A DNA stretch of 62,176 nt from Chloroflexota bacterium (lineage in GTDB: Bacteria > Chloroflexota > Dehalococcoidia > Lucifugimonadales > UBA3495): assembly GCA_028873965.1 (NCBI GenBank), contig JAPPMU010000017.1, positions 1 through 62,176 on the forward strand, read 5' to 3'. Below are positions 10,582 to 18,073 of the stretch, piece by piece. The stretch's first letter is position 1; each line of letters begins with the position of its first letter. Position numbers and translations under genes: made by a program. Under the pieces are notes generated by a model. That model saw only the letters and a list, made by a program, of their open reading frames with translations, did no database searches and was not told the origin of the DNA.

Positions 10582-10880
10582 GAGTCGGTCCTCTACAGGT
10601 GGAAAATGTGAGGAATGGGAAACGCTCACAGGCGGCCGGGTAGGTGAACCGGAATAAGATGCGGCCGACATTGACCGATTCTGGCGGCCGGGTGGAACGA
10701 ATAGCAAGGTAACGCCGGGGGAGTTTCCGGCGATTTGCGAACTCTGACGGCCACGGCGGGACTGAAGGGCAGTCCGCCAGCCAAAGAGGCCCCTCGCCGT
10801 GGGTCAGGGCATCGCCGGGAAAGCGTTACCCCGGAGTTGGTTCGCATCCCCGACGCTTTTCCGGCGCCCGTGCCGGAGCA

Positions 10881-11867
10881 TCAACCGGTGAACCGGGACC
10901 ATACCTCCGGCAGGCGGTCCATGGCCTGCTCGGGCAGCGGGCCCCGGGCAGCGAATTCGACCGACTGCTCCAGGTGCTCCATGCTGGAATACCCCACCAG
11001 CACGCTGCTCACTCCGGGGTTGGTCAGGGCGAACCGCAGCGACGCCTCAACCAAGCTGTCCGCGTAACCCTCCCGTTGCAGGAACCGGAAGCCTTCCGCC
11101 CGCGACATATCCTGGTCATAGTCGCGGCCCGAGCCGATGGGCGCGACGCTGGGCACCGCGACGGGATGCCGGGTCGGCTCCAGGCTGAGAGCGCCGGCCG
11201 CCAGGACGCGGATCACCAGCACTCCCATGCCGTTGTCGGAGGCGCGCTGGATCTGGTTGCCGTAGTCGGGCATGTCGAACCCGGACGGCACGGCGACGCC
11301 GGCGCTGGGGTTGACCAGGTTGTACACCGACTGGATGGTATGCAGAGATCCCGAGTCGATGACCCGGTGCAGGGCCGCGGTCTCGCCCACGGCGGTCATT
11401 CCCCAGAACCTGACCTTGCCCTGATCACGCAGGTCCTGGAGCGCGTCCACCACCTCGCCCAGCGTCTCCTCGGGAGAGACCGAACCGCCGTCGGCTGCGG
11501 ACGCGACGTGGTTGTGCATCTGGATCAGGTCGACCTGCTCTCGCTGCATCCGGGTCAGACTCTCTTCAACCGAGGCGATGACGTTGCCCCGGATGCGCCC
11601 CGGCTCGTGGGTGGTGACGCGGAACTTGGTGCCGACGTAGACATCGGCTGACAATTCCTTGAGCACTCGCCCCAGGTTGGTTTCCGACTGGCCGTCGCCG
11701 TAGGAGGAGGCGGTGTCGAAGTAGTTGATGCCCAGCTCCATGGCCCGGGCCACAGCGGCGACCTGGTCGCTGTGCTCGCCGCGGATCATCAGGCCGCCCA
11801 CGTTGCCGCAGCCGAACCCGATCTCTGACACGTTGATGCCGGTGCTGCCCAGTGGTCGATAGTCCAT
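10881..11867 (-). CDS. Aldo/keto reductase
   Basis: This 328-residue TIM-barrel oxidoreductase should use NADPH to reduce a carbonyl compound. The catalytic tetrad is visible: Asp and Tyr in 'NYFDTASSYGDGQSE', Lys in 'VYVGTKFRV' and His in 'LIQMHNHV'. The ATG at 11867 ('MDYRPLGSTGINVSEIGFG') is the family-standard start. It closely resembles the YajO/YghZ-like branch. The gene is divergent from the small membrane-protein gene at 12100, with about 230 bases between them. The substrate cannot be told from the sequence. Confidence 0.9.
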   Translation of the reverse strand: MDYRPLGSTGINVSEIGFGCGNVGGLMIRGEHSDQVAAVARAMELGINYFDTASSYGDGQSETNLGRVLKELSADVYVGTKFRVTTHEPGRIRGNVIASVEESLTRMQREQVDLIQMHNHVASAADGGSVSPEETLGEVVDALQDLRDQGKVRFWGMTAVGETAALHRVIDSGSLHTIQSVYNLVNPSAGVAVPSGFDMPDYGNQIQRASDNGMGVLVIRVLAAGALSLEPTRHPVAVPSVAPIGSGRDYDQDMSRAEGFRFLQREGYADSLVEASLRFALTNPGVSSVLVGYSSMEHLEQSVEFAARGPLPEQAMDRLPEVWSRFTG

Positions 11868-12075
11868 CACGTTTCCTCGCCCAATCTGGCATGTGCGCTC
11901 TGATGATATGCGCCGGGGAGGGCCGGGGCAATCGGCGGTCGCGGGGTGGCGAATTTGAATGACCGAGCCGTCATGGTGATGAAGGGCCTGCTTGAAGTCG
12001 CGAATGGAGCGAGACGCGCTATCGTCGTTCTGCAAACATAGCATCCATATCCCCTTTTGCGAAGCCATATAGGTG

Positions 12076-12081
12076 TATAAT
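12076..12081 (+). promoter_or_regulatory. Candidate -10 box for the 12100-13049 gene pair
   Basis: A perfect TATAAT lies 19 bases before the ATG at 12100, in AT-rich sequence unlike the flanking DNA. No good -35 box is visible at the usual distance; TTTTGC at 12055 is the nearest and leaves only 15 bases of spacing. If this is the promoter, transcripts would start near 12088 and the 5' leader would be very short. Confidence 0.4.
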
Positions 12082-12099
12082 GTGCTGCCTATGTGCGCC

Positions 12100-12666
12100 A
12101 TGCTCAATTTGATAGGCGCCCCATACGAAAACCCCCAACATCAGACGACATTCTTCCCGACAATAAGAGACATGCAAACGATGCTGGAAAAATTAGATGT
12201 GCAATTGAACGTGCTGGATCGGCGCAATCTTGATCCTGAAGCCCGACAACAACTGATCGATGCTCCAGAATTTTCTCGGTTGCCAAATGACATGAGCTTA
12301 AGGCTGTTCGCCCTGCCGGCCTCCGGCCCGAATCATGTGACCGCTGAAATTCAAGGTGCCGCAGTGCTTATCATGTACGATTGGGTCATGCAAATCCAGG
12401 CGGACAACATGATCCGCTGCGTGCAAACTTTGTGCATCATCGTAAACGCCATCATTCGAGAAACGGGGAAAACGGTCGCCTTGCACCTCGTGACGCCAGT
12501 GGGCGGCGAGGATCGCTTGCTGTATCGAATAATGGAAGAGGAGGATCAACGTGCCAAAAGTCGGGACCGTTTCAGGGACTTGAAGATCGGCGTAATATCT
12601 AGCATCATCGGCGGTATAGTGGTTTTATTGGTTCAGTGGTTTATCTTTGGAGGTTTGTTGTCATGA
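12100..12666 (+). CDS. Uncharacterised protein with C-terminal membrane anchor
   Basis: I do not recognise this 188-residue protein. It has a soluble N-terminal region of about 155 residues and ends in a charged stretch ('EEEDQRAKSRDRFRD') followed by one hydrophobic helix ('IGVISSIIGGIVVLLVQW') that would anchor it in the inner membrane with the bulk in the cytoplasm. The start is uncertain: ATG codons occur at 12091, 12100 and 12172, and none has a strong ribosome site. Its stop overlaps the start of a PD-(D/E)XK-like gene by four bases, so the two form an operon. Base composition is visibly more AT-rich than the surroundings, suggesting transfer. A defence or toxin-antitoxin role is possible but unproven. 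Confidence 0.6.
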   Translation: MLNLIGAPYENPQHQTTFFPTIRDMQTMLEKLDVQLNVLDRRNLDPEARQQLIDAPEFSRLPNDMSLRLFALPASGPNHVTAEIQGAAVLIMYDWVMQIQADNMIRCVQTLCIIVNAIIRETGKTVALHLVTPVGGEDRLLYRIMEEEDQRAKSRDRFRDLKIGVISSIIGGIVVLLVQWFIFGGLLS

Positions 12667-13049
12667 CGGCTATGTCACAAGCGGAGGTGGTCGAACGCGC
12701 AATCGAGGCTGCGGAACTACATGGGTTTCGCGCAGAATCACCTCGCCCCAGGCCGACGCGGCGGTTATTCTGGCAGCGATCGCGCGCGCCCGAACCGATG
12801 CCCGACTTCCTGGTCAGCCGCGGAGAAAAATCCGCTGCAGTCGAGGTTAAGGCATACACCCCGTTGCTTGGAGCGGTATCACAAACGCGGGAGTACGCCG
12901 ATCATTTCTCGTCACAAGCAGTCCTTTGCGTCCCGGACGACTCCTTCGAACGGATACCCGGCAGCGTCCATGACTATGCAGACCACCTCAAAGTCCACTT
13001 GTGTCGGGTGTCCGACATTGGTGAGACGCTGAAGGACTTGCTGGAATAG
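12663..13049 (+). CDS. Small PD-(D/E)XK nuclease-like protein
   Basis: This 128-residue protein looks like a restriction-endonuclease-fold domain. An N-terminal helix is followed by 'PDFLVSR' (Asp48) and then 'AAVEVKAYTP' (Glu61 and Lys63), which is the spacing and hydrophobic context of the PD-(D/E)XK catalytic motif. It is shorter than most such nucleases. The ATG overlaps the stop of the membrane-anchored protein upstream by four bases. A strong terminator follows at 13114. The assignment rests on motif reading only; a dead or structural member of the fold is possible. Confidence 0.6.
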   Translation: MTAMSQAEVVERAIEAAELHGFRAESPRPRPTRRLFWQRSRAPEPMPDFLVSRGEKSAAVEVKAYTPLLGAVSQTREYADHFSSQAVLCVPDDSFERIPGSVHDYADHLKVHLCRVSDIGETLKDLLE

Positions 13050-13113
13050 CCTATCCATCTGCTGGATGATGCAGATCGCTTCCAAATAAGTGGCTTTGCC
13101 TTCTCTGAAACCG

Positions 13114-13136
13114 CGCCCCGGTATCCGGGGCGTTTT
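13114..13136 (+). terminator. Rho-independent terminator
   Basis: A perfect 8-base-pair stem (CGCCCCGG / CCGGGGCG) with a TAT loop is followed by TTTT. It lies 65 bases after the PD-(D/E)XK-like gene and closes that two-gene unit. Confidence 0.85.
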
Positions 13137-13267
13137 GGTGTCTTGTGGCCGGCGACTGTCTCATCGAGCGATTCGTTGATGAGTTCCGGTTGCGCTAATT
13201 GCGTTCTCCGCCGTGGTATCATCGCCCCGCATTTTGGACTGACAACCCACTTTCTGGAGGCGCACCG

Positions 13268-13684
13268 ATGGCTACGAAACCGGCACTTTCCACCGAACAG
13301 ATCAAGGCGGCGATGGACGCCATGCTGGCCAAGGCTAACGAGACCCCCGACGCGCCGGTGGCCATGGCCATCGTTGACGCCGGCGGCGAACTGCTGGCCT
13401 ACTTCACCATGGAAAACCTGCGCGTGTTCAGCCGACGTCACGCCCGCCGCAAGGCCTACACCTCCGCGATTATCGGCCGGGATTCGGGCGAGCACGCCGC
13501 CGGCCTGGCCGCCCAGGGCCGCGGCATCGCCGACATGGGCGACCCCGGGTTCACCTACGGCCAGGGCGGGCTGGTCATCATGAAGGACGGCGTGATCCTG
13601 GGCGGCATCGGCGTGGGCGGCTACCCCAGCGGGCAGGCCGACGAGGACCTGTCGCGGGTGGGGCTCGAAGCGATGAACCTGTAA
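13268..13684 (+). CDS. GlcG/HbpS-like (DUF336) protein
   Basis: This 138-residue protein belongs to the GlcG/HbpS family, whose members bind haem or small cofactors or accompany oxidoreductases. The family pattern is visible as 'PVAMAIVDAGGELLAYFTM', 'RRKAYTSAI' and 'GGIGVGGYPSGQADEDLSR'. The ATG at 13268 follows a CTGGAGGCG ribosome site. A paralogue lies at 61584-62003 on the other strand. No haem-uptake or glycolate genes are adjacent, so the function is unassigned. Confidence 0.82.
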   Translation: MATKPALSTEQIKAAMDAMLAKANETPDAPVAMAIVDAGGELLAYFTMENLRVFSRRHARRKAYTSAIIGRDSGEHAAGLAAQGRGIADMGDPGFTYGQGGLVIMKDGVILGGIGVGGYPSGQADEDLSRVGLEAMNL

Positions 13685-13801
13685 TCTCCCGGCACAAGCC
13701 GGACGTGGCATGGATAACCAGGATGGACGAGATACGGATACTGAAGCCATGATCCCGAACATCCTGTTCATCCATGCCGATTGACCTACGGAGGTGAAGC
13801 G

Positions 13802-14680
13802 ATGGCGGACTGGAATTTCACGCACCGCACGGCGCGGGTGAACGGGGTCAACATCCACTACGTGATCGAGGGCGACGGCTACCCGGTGGTGCTGCTGCAC
13901 GGCTGGCCGGAGATGTGGTTCTCGTGGCGCAAGCAGATCCCCGTGCTGTCGCAGGACTACCAGGTGATCGTTCCCGACATGCGCGGGTTCGGCTCGTCGG
14001 AGAAGCCGCTGCACGACTACCGGACGCGGACGGCGGCGACGGACATCTACGAGTTGGTGCGGCACCTGGGACACGACAAGATCGCCATCGTCGGGCACGA
14101 CATCGGCGTTCGAGTGTCCTACCGCTACTGCCTGGACCACGAGGCTGAGGTGGACCGGCTGGCCCTGCTGGACGGGACGCATCCGCTGGAGCAGTTGGGG
14201 CCGCAGACTCCGGAGGGTGTCCGCGAGCGGTGGCACTCGTACTTCCACCAGATACCCGACCTTGCCGAGCATCTGGTGCGGGGCAACGAGGAGGCCTACC
14301 TGCGTCACTTCTATCGCAACTGGTCGGTGAACCAGGCGATGATGTCGGACGAGGAGGTGGCGGTATATGCCACGGCATACTCCCAGCCGGGCGCGTTGCG
14401 TGGCGGGTTCTCGTACTACCGGGCGGCGGCCTACGAGGATCCGCCCGACTGGCGGGCCGACGCCGAGCGGGTACTGGACATTCCGTTGCTGTACCTGTGG
14501 GGCGAACGACGCCAGCGCACCTCGGCAGCCAGTGGATTGGATCCGGAGGCGTCCTGGCAGAAGGCGGCGTCGGATCTGCGAACGCAGTTCATCGCCGGCG
14601 GCGGGCACTTCCTGCATGAGGAGAAGCCCGACGAGGTGAACGCGGCCCTGCTGGCGTTCCTGGGCGAGATCGGGAGTTAG
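13802..14680 (+). CDS. Alpha/beta hydrolase, epoxide hydrolase/dehalogenase type
   Basis: This 292-residue enzyme has the alpha/beta-hydrolase fold with an Asp nucleophile. The oxyanion segment 'LLHGWPEMWFSWR', the substrate-loop 'PDMRGFGSSEKP', the nucleophile elbow 'GHDIGVRVSYR' and the C-terminal catalytic His in 'GGGHFLHEEKP' are all present. This combination is typical of soluble epoxide hydrolases and related haloacid dehalogenases. GGAGGT sits eight bases before the ATG at 13802, which fixes the start. The exact substrate cannot be told. Confidence 0.87.
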   Translation: MADWNFTHRTARVNGVNIHYVIEGDGYPVVLLHGWPEMWFSWRKQIPVLSQDYQVIVPDMRGFGSSEKPLHDYRTRTAATDIYELVRHLGHDKIAIVGHDIGVRVSYRYCLDHEAEVDRLALLDGTHPLEQLGPQTPEGVRERWHSYFHQIPDLAEHLVRGNEEAYLRHFYRNWSVNQAMMSDEEVAVYATAYSQPGALRGGFSYYRAAAYEDPPDWRADAERVLDIPLLYLWGERRQRTSAASGLDPEASWQKAASDLRTQFIAGGGHFLHEEKPDEVNAALLAFLGEIGS

Positions 14681-14721
14681 GGTGGAAAGCGCTATGCTGG
14701 GAGTGCCTAGGGAGTGTTGAG

Positions 14722-15102
14722 ATGACTACGCCGGAGCCCAAGCCGCTGCTGACGCGGGAAGACCTGCCACTGGACGCCATCGCCGAGATCTGCCAGCGGT
14801 GGGGCGTGCGGGAGATGGCGGTTGACCCGAGCCAGGTCCGCCCACCGCCAGACCCTGATTACGCGCTGGAAAAGAATCCTTTCGTAGAGGTTGACCTCTA
14901 CCTGATTGCCGACTTCGGACCCGGCAAACGGAGTTGGGGATTCAAAAAGCATCACTTCGACGTGGTTGAAGACTTGTACAACCTGCTGGGTTGCCACGTG
15001 TGGATCATGGATAAAGAAATCCTTGAGATGCACATAACCGACGGCGTCGAATGGGCGTGGCGTGAAATGGAAGGCAGAGATGTTATTTACACCGCGGGAT
15101 GA
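14722..15102 (+). CDS. Degenerate MNT-like nucleotidyltransferase (antitoxin-like)
   Basis: This 126-residue protein aligns by eye with MntA-type minimal nucleotidyltransferases: 'IAEICQRWGVREMAV' is the usual N-terminal helix-strand, and 'FDVVEDLYNLLGCHVWIMDKEIL' is the usual C-terminal half. The catalytic part is broken. Where the family has FGS the sequence reads 'DPS', the spacing to the second motif is altered, and the DxD motif reads 'VEVDL', with the first Asp replaced by Glu. In known HEPN/MNT systems the MNT protein inactivates the HEPN toxin by AMPylation, which this protein probably cannot do. It overlaps the downstream HEPN gene. Confidence 0.72.
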   Translation: MTTPEPKPLLTREDLPLDAIAEICQRWGVREMAVDPSQVRPPPDPDYALEKNPFVEVDLYLIADFGPGKRSWGFKKHHFDVVEDLYNLLGCHVWIMDKEILEMHITDGVEWAWREMEGRDVIYTAG

Positions 15103-15439
15103 ACTTGGCCCGAAACCGGATGACCGTTTTCACCTGGTGGAACATTGGTGCCAAGTAGTCGGTTGGTTGTGCCAGCAGTACGATCGAGAGTACGCGGATG
15201 GCGAGTTCAGGACACGTTGGGCCGTCTATCATACTATCGCCTTAATTGCTGATACTGCGAAAGACCTCGACGATGAAACCCGTGCTGCGATGACTCACGT
15301 CAACTGGAAGGACCTGTCCGGTCTGCGAACCTTCCTGGTGCATCGTCCCTGGGCAGTGAAGTCCCAAATTGTCTGGGAAGCTGCCATCGATGATATACCC
15401 GTGCTGCTGGCGGAGCTGCGTCGCCTCCAAGCAGGGTAG
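15080..15439 (+). CDS. HEPN-domain (DUF86-like) toxin candidate
   Basis: This 119-residue protein is HEPN-like. The C-terminal 'GLRTFLVHRPWAVKSQIVWEA' region (key part 'RTFLVH') matches the DUF86 signature R-N-x3-H, with Arg and His kept and Asn replaced by Thr. It ends in the typical 'DDIPVLLAELRRL'. GGAAGG lies before the ATG at 15080, which I prefer to the ATG at 15062. The start lies inside the upstream MNT-like gene (23-base overlap), so the pair is translationally coupled as in HEPN/MNT toxin-antitoxin operons, in which HEPN is an RNase. Confidence 0.72.
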   Translation: MLFTPRDELGPKPDDRFHLVEHWCQVVGWLCQQYDREYADGEFRTRWAVYHTIALIADTAKDLDDETRAAMTHVNWKDLSGLRTFLVHRPWAVKSQIVWEAAIDDIPVLLAELRRLQAG

Positions 15440-15607
15440 GCGAATAGGAACCCAAACGCATCGGCCGGGCTCCGGCACAGTATCAACCGATCTGTTGACA
15501 AATCAACAGAATTATGGACAATATAGCGCGTTCAGTTGCAGATCGTGCCCAGTCGAAGCAGTACCAAAACCGAAATGGCAGATGAAACGCGCACAGGAGG
15601 CAGTCTT

Positions 15608-15748
15608 ATGACAAACCCAATGATGAAAGGCAACCGGGGCAGCGGCGGAGGCAACAAAAGCGGAGGCCGGGGCAGGCCCGCCAACGCACCAAGCACTACG
15701 GGAAAACCCTCCGGGGGAGGCCGGGGCAACAACTCACCGAAGAAATAA
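15608..15748 (+). CDS. Small Gly/Arg/Lys-rich peptide
   Basis: This 46-residue protein is very basic and rich in glycine, with repeats of the 'GGGNKSGGRGRP' kind and no hydrophobic core, so it is likely disordered and possibly nucleic-acid-binding. A perfect AGGAGG (15595-15600) lies seven bases before the ATG at 15608, the best evidence that it is translated. It is followed 79 bases later by the XRE-NYN gene in the same orientation. I recognise no family. Confidence 0.55.
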   Translation: MTNPMMKGNRGSGGGNKSGGRGRPANAPSTTGKPSGGGRGNNSPKK

Positions 15749-15827
15749 ATCCACGCAGCCTTAACCTGGGCATCGTCTGCAATTGAACGAATCCATATTT
15801 GCCGTAACCTCGTCCAGGAGGCTTATG

Positions 15828-16520
15828 ATGGCGCCGGTAAAGCCACGGAATTACGAGTTCAACGCTGCCAGCATCTCCAGCCTCAGAACTCGGCTCAAAA
15901 TGAAACAGACCAAGATGGCCGAATTGCTCGGAGTGCCGGCTAACACGCTATCGCGCTGGGAAACCGGTGCCACCAAACCGGATGCTGAATCATTAGCTGC
16001 GATCTACTCAATTGCGATGGAAAACAACATTTCTGTTAGCTTTTTTGAGGAGAAACCCAAGCCGCGTCCTGCTCAACCGCAACGCTCGCGGGCAGTCGTT
16101 GCGGCAGATTTTCAAAATTTGGGAGTTTCGGCGGGAGCCGTGGCAGCTTTCAATGATTTCGTCCGGAGTGAGGTGAAACGGCGTGTGCCAAGCGCCGCAA
16201 ACCCGCTTTTTAAAGCGTTCTCCAGCCCCAACCAATCAACAGAAACCGATGAATTGCAACGCCGCCATTGGAGGATATGGGAAGACCAAGGCGATTGGGA
16301 TGGTGACATCGCCCAGCAGATCAAGAGCGACTGCGGCCATGATCCAAAAGGCACTACAGTGTTCTTGATAACAAGGGACGGAGATTTCGCGGACCTTATC
16401 ACAGAGCTGAAGCACAATGGTGTCAAGGTTTATTTGATAGCACACCCGAACACCAGCAAAAGATTGTTGGATACAGTTGGCAAACGGAGCGTCATCACTT
16501 TGCCGCCTAACCTCAGATAG
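15828..16520 (+). CDS. XRE helix-turn-helix fused to NYN (PIN-like) ribonuclease domain
   Basis: This 230-residue protein has two parts. Residues about 17-70 form an XRE-type DNA-binding helix-turn-helix ('MAELLGVPANTLSRWETGATKP'; key part 'ANTLSRWETGATKP'). Residues about 88-228 look like a NYN/LabA-like domain of the PIN superfamily: Asp94 in 'ADFQNLG', Asp158/Asp160 in 'DWDGDIA' and Asp184/Asp186 in 'TRDGDFADL', followed by the characteristic 'LKHNGVKVYLIAHPNTSKRL'. The acidic cluster suggests an active metal-dependent nuclease. AGGAGG at 15816-15821 is best spaced for the ATG at 15828. It could be a self-regulating toxin or a defence effector. Confidence 0.75.
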   Translation: MAPVKPRNYEFNAASISSLRTRLKMKQTKMAELLGVPANTLSRWETGATKPDAESLAAIYSIAMENNISVSFFEEKPKPRPAQPQRSRAVVAADFQNLGVSAGAVAAFNDFVRSEVKRRVPSAANPLFKAFSSPNQSTETDELQRRHWRIWEDQGDWDGDIAQQIKSDCGHDPKGTTVFLITRDGDFADLITELKHNGVKVYLIAHPNTSKRLLDTVGKRSVITLPPNLR

Positions 16521-16548
16521 TTGAACCGACTTGACTATCCACGCAAAA

Positions 16549-16570
16549 GGCCCCGCCGGTGAGCGGGGCC
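16549..16570 (-). terminator. Hairpin terminator between convergent genes
   Basis: The stem GGCCCCGC / GCGGGGCC encloses a CGGTGA loop. On the minus strand it is followed by TTTTGCG, so it best terminates the LLM operon that ends at 16597. On the plus strand its tail is weak, but it may also stop transcripts from the XRE-NYN gene. Confidence 0.75.
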
Positions 16571-16596
16571 TCTGCTTGGGTAGATGCTATGTGAGA

Positions 16597-17679
16597 TCAC
16601 TCCCGCAGGGCGGGGCCGACCTCCTCGGCGTAGAGGCGGATGGACTTCTGGACGTTCTCAGCGGGGACGGTGCCGCCCAGGTTGGGCTCCATGATGAAGC
16701 CGGTCAAACCGAGGTCGTCGCGCAGGGAGATCAGGCGCTCAGCCACCTGCTCGGGCGTGCCGTAGGCCACCCGGTCCACCAGCAGGTCGTCGTAGGTGGT
16801 GTTGAGGAGCTGCTCGGCGCGTTGGCGTCGCTCCGCGGTGGCGTTGGCGCCCTCGGCCTCCACGGTGCGGATGTAGGTGTCGGCGGTGCGACGGAAGGCG
16901 CGCATGGTACTCTCTTCCGTGTCGGCGCGGACATCCTCCATGGAGTCGCCCACGTAAATGGGCATGCGCACGTAGGCGTCGTCCACGTCGTGTCCGTTGG
17001 CGGCGGCGGTCTCGCGGTAGATCTTCAGGTTGCTGGCGACCTGCGGGATGCCCTGGCCGCGCACGCCGGTGACCAGCGGGAAACCGAGCTCGCCGATGAT
17101 CCGGAAAGTATCCACCGAGTTTGCGGCGATGCGGATGGGAGGATGGGGCTGCTGGTAGGGGCGCGGCGTCACCACCACGTCGTCCATGTCGTAATAATGG
17201 CCGTGGTGGTCGAACCGGTAGTTGTTCCAAGCCTTGAGGATGATCTCCAGCGCCTCGGCGAACCGCTCGCGGCTTTCGTCGAAGGGCACGCCATAGCCCT
17301 GATACGAGCGTGGGAAGCTGCTGCGCCCGATGCCGAAGTCCAGGCGTCCCCTGGAGACGTTGTCCACGGTGGCGGCTTCCTCGGCCAGGCGGATGGGATG
17401 GGCCAGGGGCAGCACGCTGACGCCGGTGCCCACGCGGACCCGCTCGGTGCGGGCGGCGATGATGCCGGCCATCATCAACGGAACCGACGAAACCGACGGG
17501 ATACCGGCTCCGCCCGGGTCGGTGGGCGTGCGCGGCGCGGCGAAGTGGCGCTCGGCCAGCCAGACGCCGTCGATGCCCTTTTCGTCCGCGAGCTGGGCCA
17601 CGGTGAAGGCTTCGTCGAAGGCTTCGTCCTGGGTACGGCCCTCGCGGTAATCGCATTCCATTACCAGACCGACGTGCAT
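16597..17679 (-). CDS. LLM-class flavin-dependent oxidoreductase
   Basis: This 360-residue enzyme belongs to the luciferase-like monooxygenase (bacterial luciferase alpha-like) family, using reduced flavin and oxygen or F420. Family features are 'GLVMECDYREGRT', 'GVWLAERHF', 'GTGVSVLPLAHPIRLAEEAATVD' (core 'PLAHPIRLAEEAA'), 'SRGRLDFGIGRS' and 'RPYQQPHPPIRIAANS'. It is the last gene of a probable minus-strand unit with the YHS protein and the acyl-CoA dehydrogenases. The terminator at 16549 follows. The substrate is unknown. A second member of the class is at 39121-40248. Confidence 0.9.
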   Translation of the reverse strand: MHVGLVMECDYREGRTQDEAFDEAFTVAQLADEKGIDGVWLAERHFAAPRTPTDPGGAGIPSVSSVPLMMAGIIAARTERVRVGTGVSVLPLAHPIRLAEEAATVDNVSRGRLDFGIGRSSFPRSYQGYGVPFDESRERFAEALEIILKAWNNYRFDHHGHYYDMDDVVVTPRPYQQPHPPIRIAANSVDTFRIIGELGFPLVTGVRGQGIPQVASNLKIYRETAAANGHDVDDAYVRMPIYVGDSMEDVRADTEESTMRAFRRTADTYIRTVEAEGANATAERRQRAEQLLNTTYDDLLVDRVAYGTPEQVAERLISLRDDLGLTGFIMEPNLGGTVPAENVQKSIRLYAEEVGPALRE

Positions 17680-17701
17680 GATGATCCTCCCATGGTTGAT
17701 T

Positions 17702-17760
17702 CACAGCGGTGCGCGTCGCAGGCGACGGGATTGCCGCGCTGCGCTCGCAATGACAAGAAA
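17702..17760. repeat. Half copy of repeat family B
   Basis: Only the right arm is present: GGGATTGCCGCGCTGCGCTCGC followed by AATGACAAG (core GCTCGCAATGACAAG). It lies in the gap between the LLM gene and the YHS gene. Confidence 0.75.
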
Positions 17761-17763
17761 CGG

Positions 17764-17973
17764 CTAGCTTTCGATGTAGGTGTTGGGCGCCGTCAGGAAC
17801 CGGGTGCGGCATTGCAGCGTGCAGAAATAGTACCACTCGCCGTTGTAGAAACTGCGGGTGCCGGCGTCGGGGTCAACCTCGTTGGCCCCGTGCATGGTCT
17901 GGCCGGTGGTGGCGCGGGCGCTGTCCTCGTTGATTACGGTCTTGCAGACGGGGCAAACGGGATCGGCGGGCAT
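17764..17973 (-). CDS. YHS-domain protein
   Basis: This 69-residue protein is a YHS domain, a small treble-clef-like metal-binding module. Two cysteine pairs are visible, 'DPVCPVCKTVI' and 'YYFCTLQCRTRF', with the tyrosine-histidine-serine-type 'GEWYYFC' context. The ATG at 17973 is preceded on its strand by CAGGAGGGA, which fixes the start over a longer in-frame version. It sits between an acyl-CoA dehydrogenase and an LLM oxidoreductase. YHS proteins often accompany monooxygenases or copper enzymes, so an accessory role is plausible. Confidence 0.85.
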   Translation of the reverse strand: MPADPVCPVCKTVINEDSARATTGQTMHGANEVDPDAGTRSFYNGEWYYFCTLQCRTRFLTAPNTYIES

Positions 17974-18007
17974 TGTCGGGGTCCCTCCTGTTATGGTCAA
18001 ATTCTCC

Positions 18008-18036
18008 TCGTCATTCCGACTTTCGCCGGAATCCGG
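18008..18036. repeat. Half copy of repeat family A
   Basis: A single arm, GTCATTCCGACTTTCGCCGG followed by AATCC, lies in the roughly 100 bases between the YHS gene and the acyl-CoA dehydrogenase gene. Confidence 0.75.
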
Positions 18037-18073
18037 AGAACCGTTGTCGTAGCGGGCAGTTGCTCCTGGCAGG

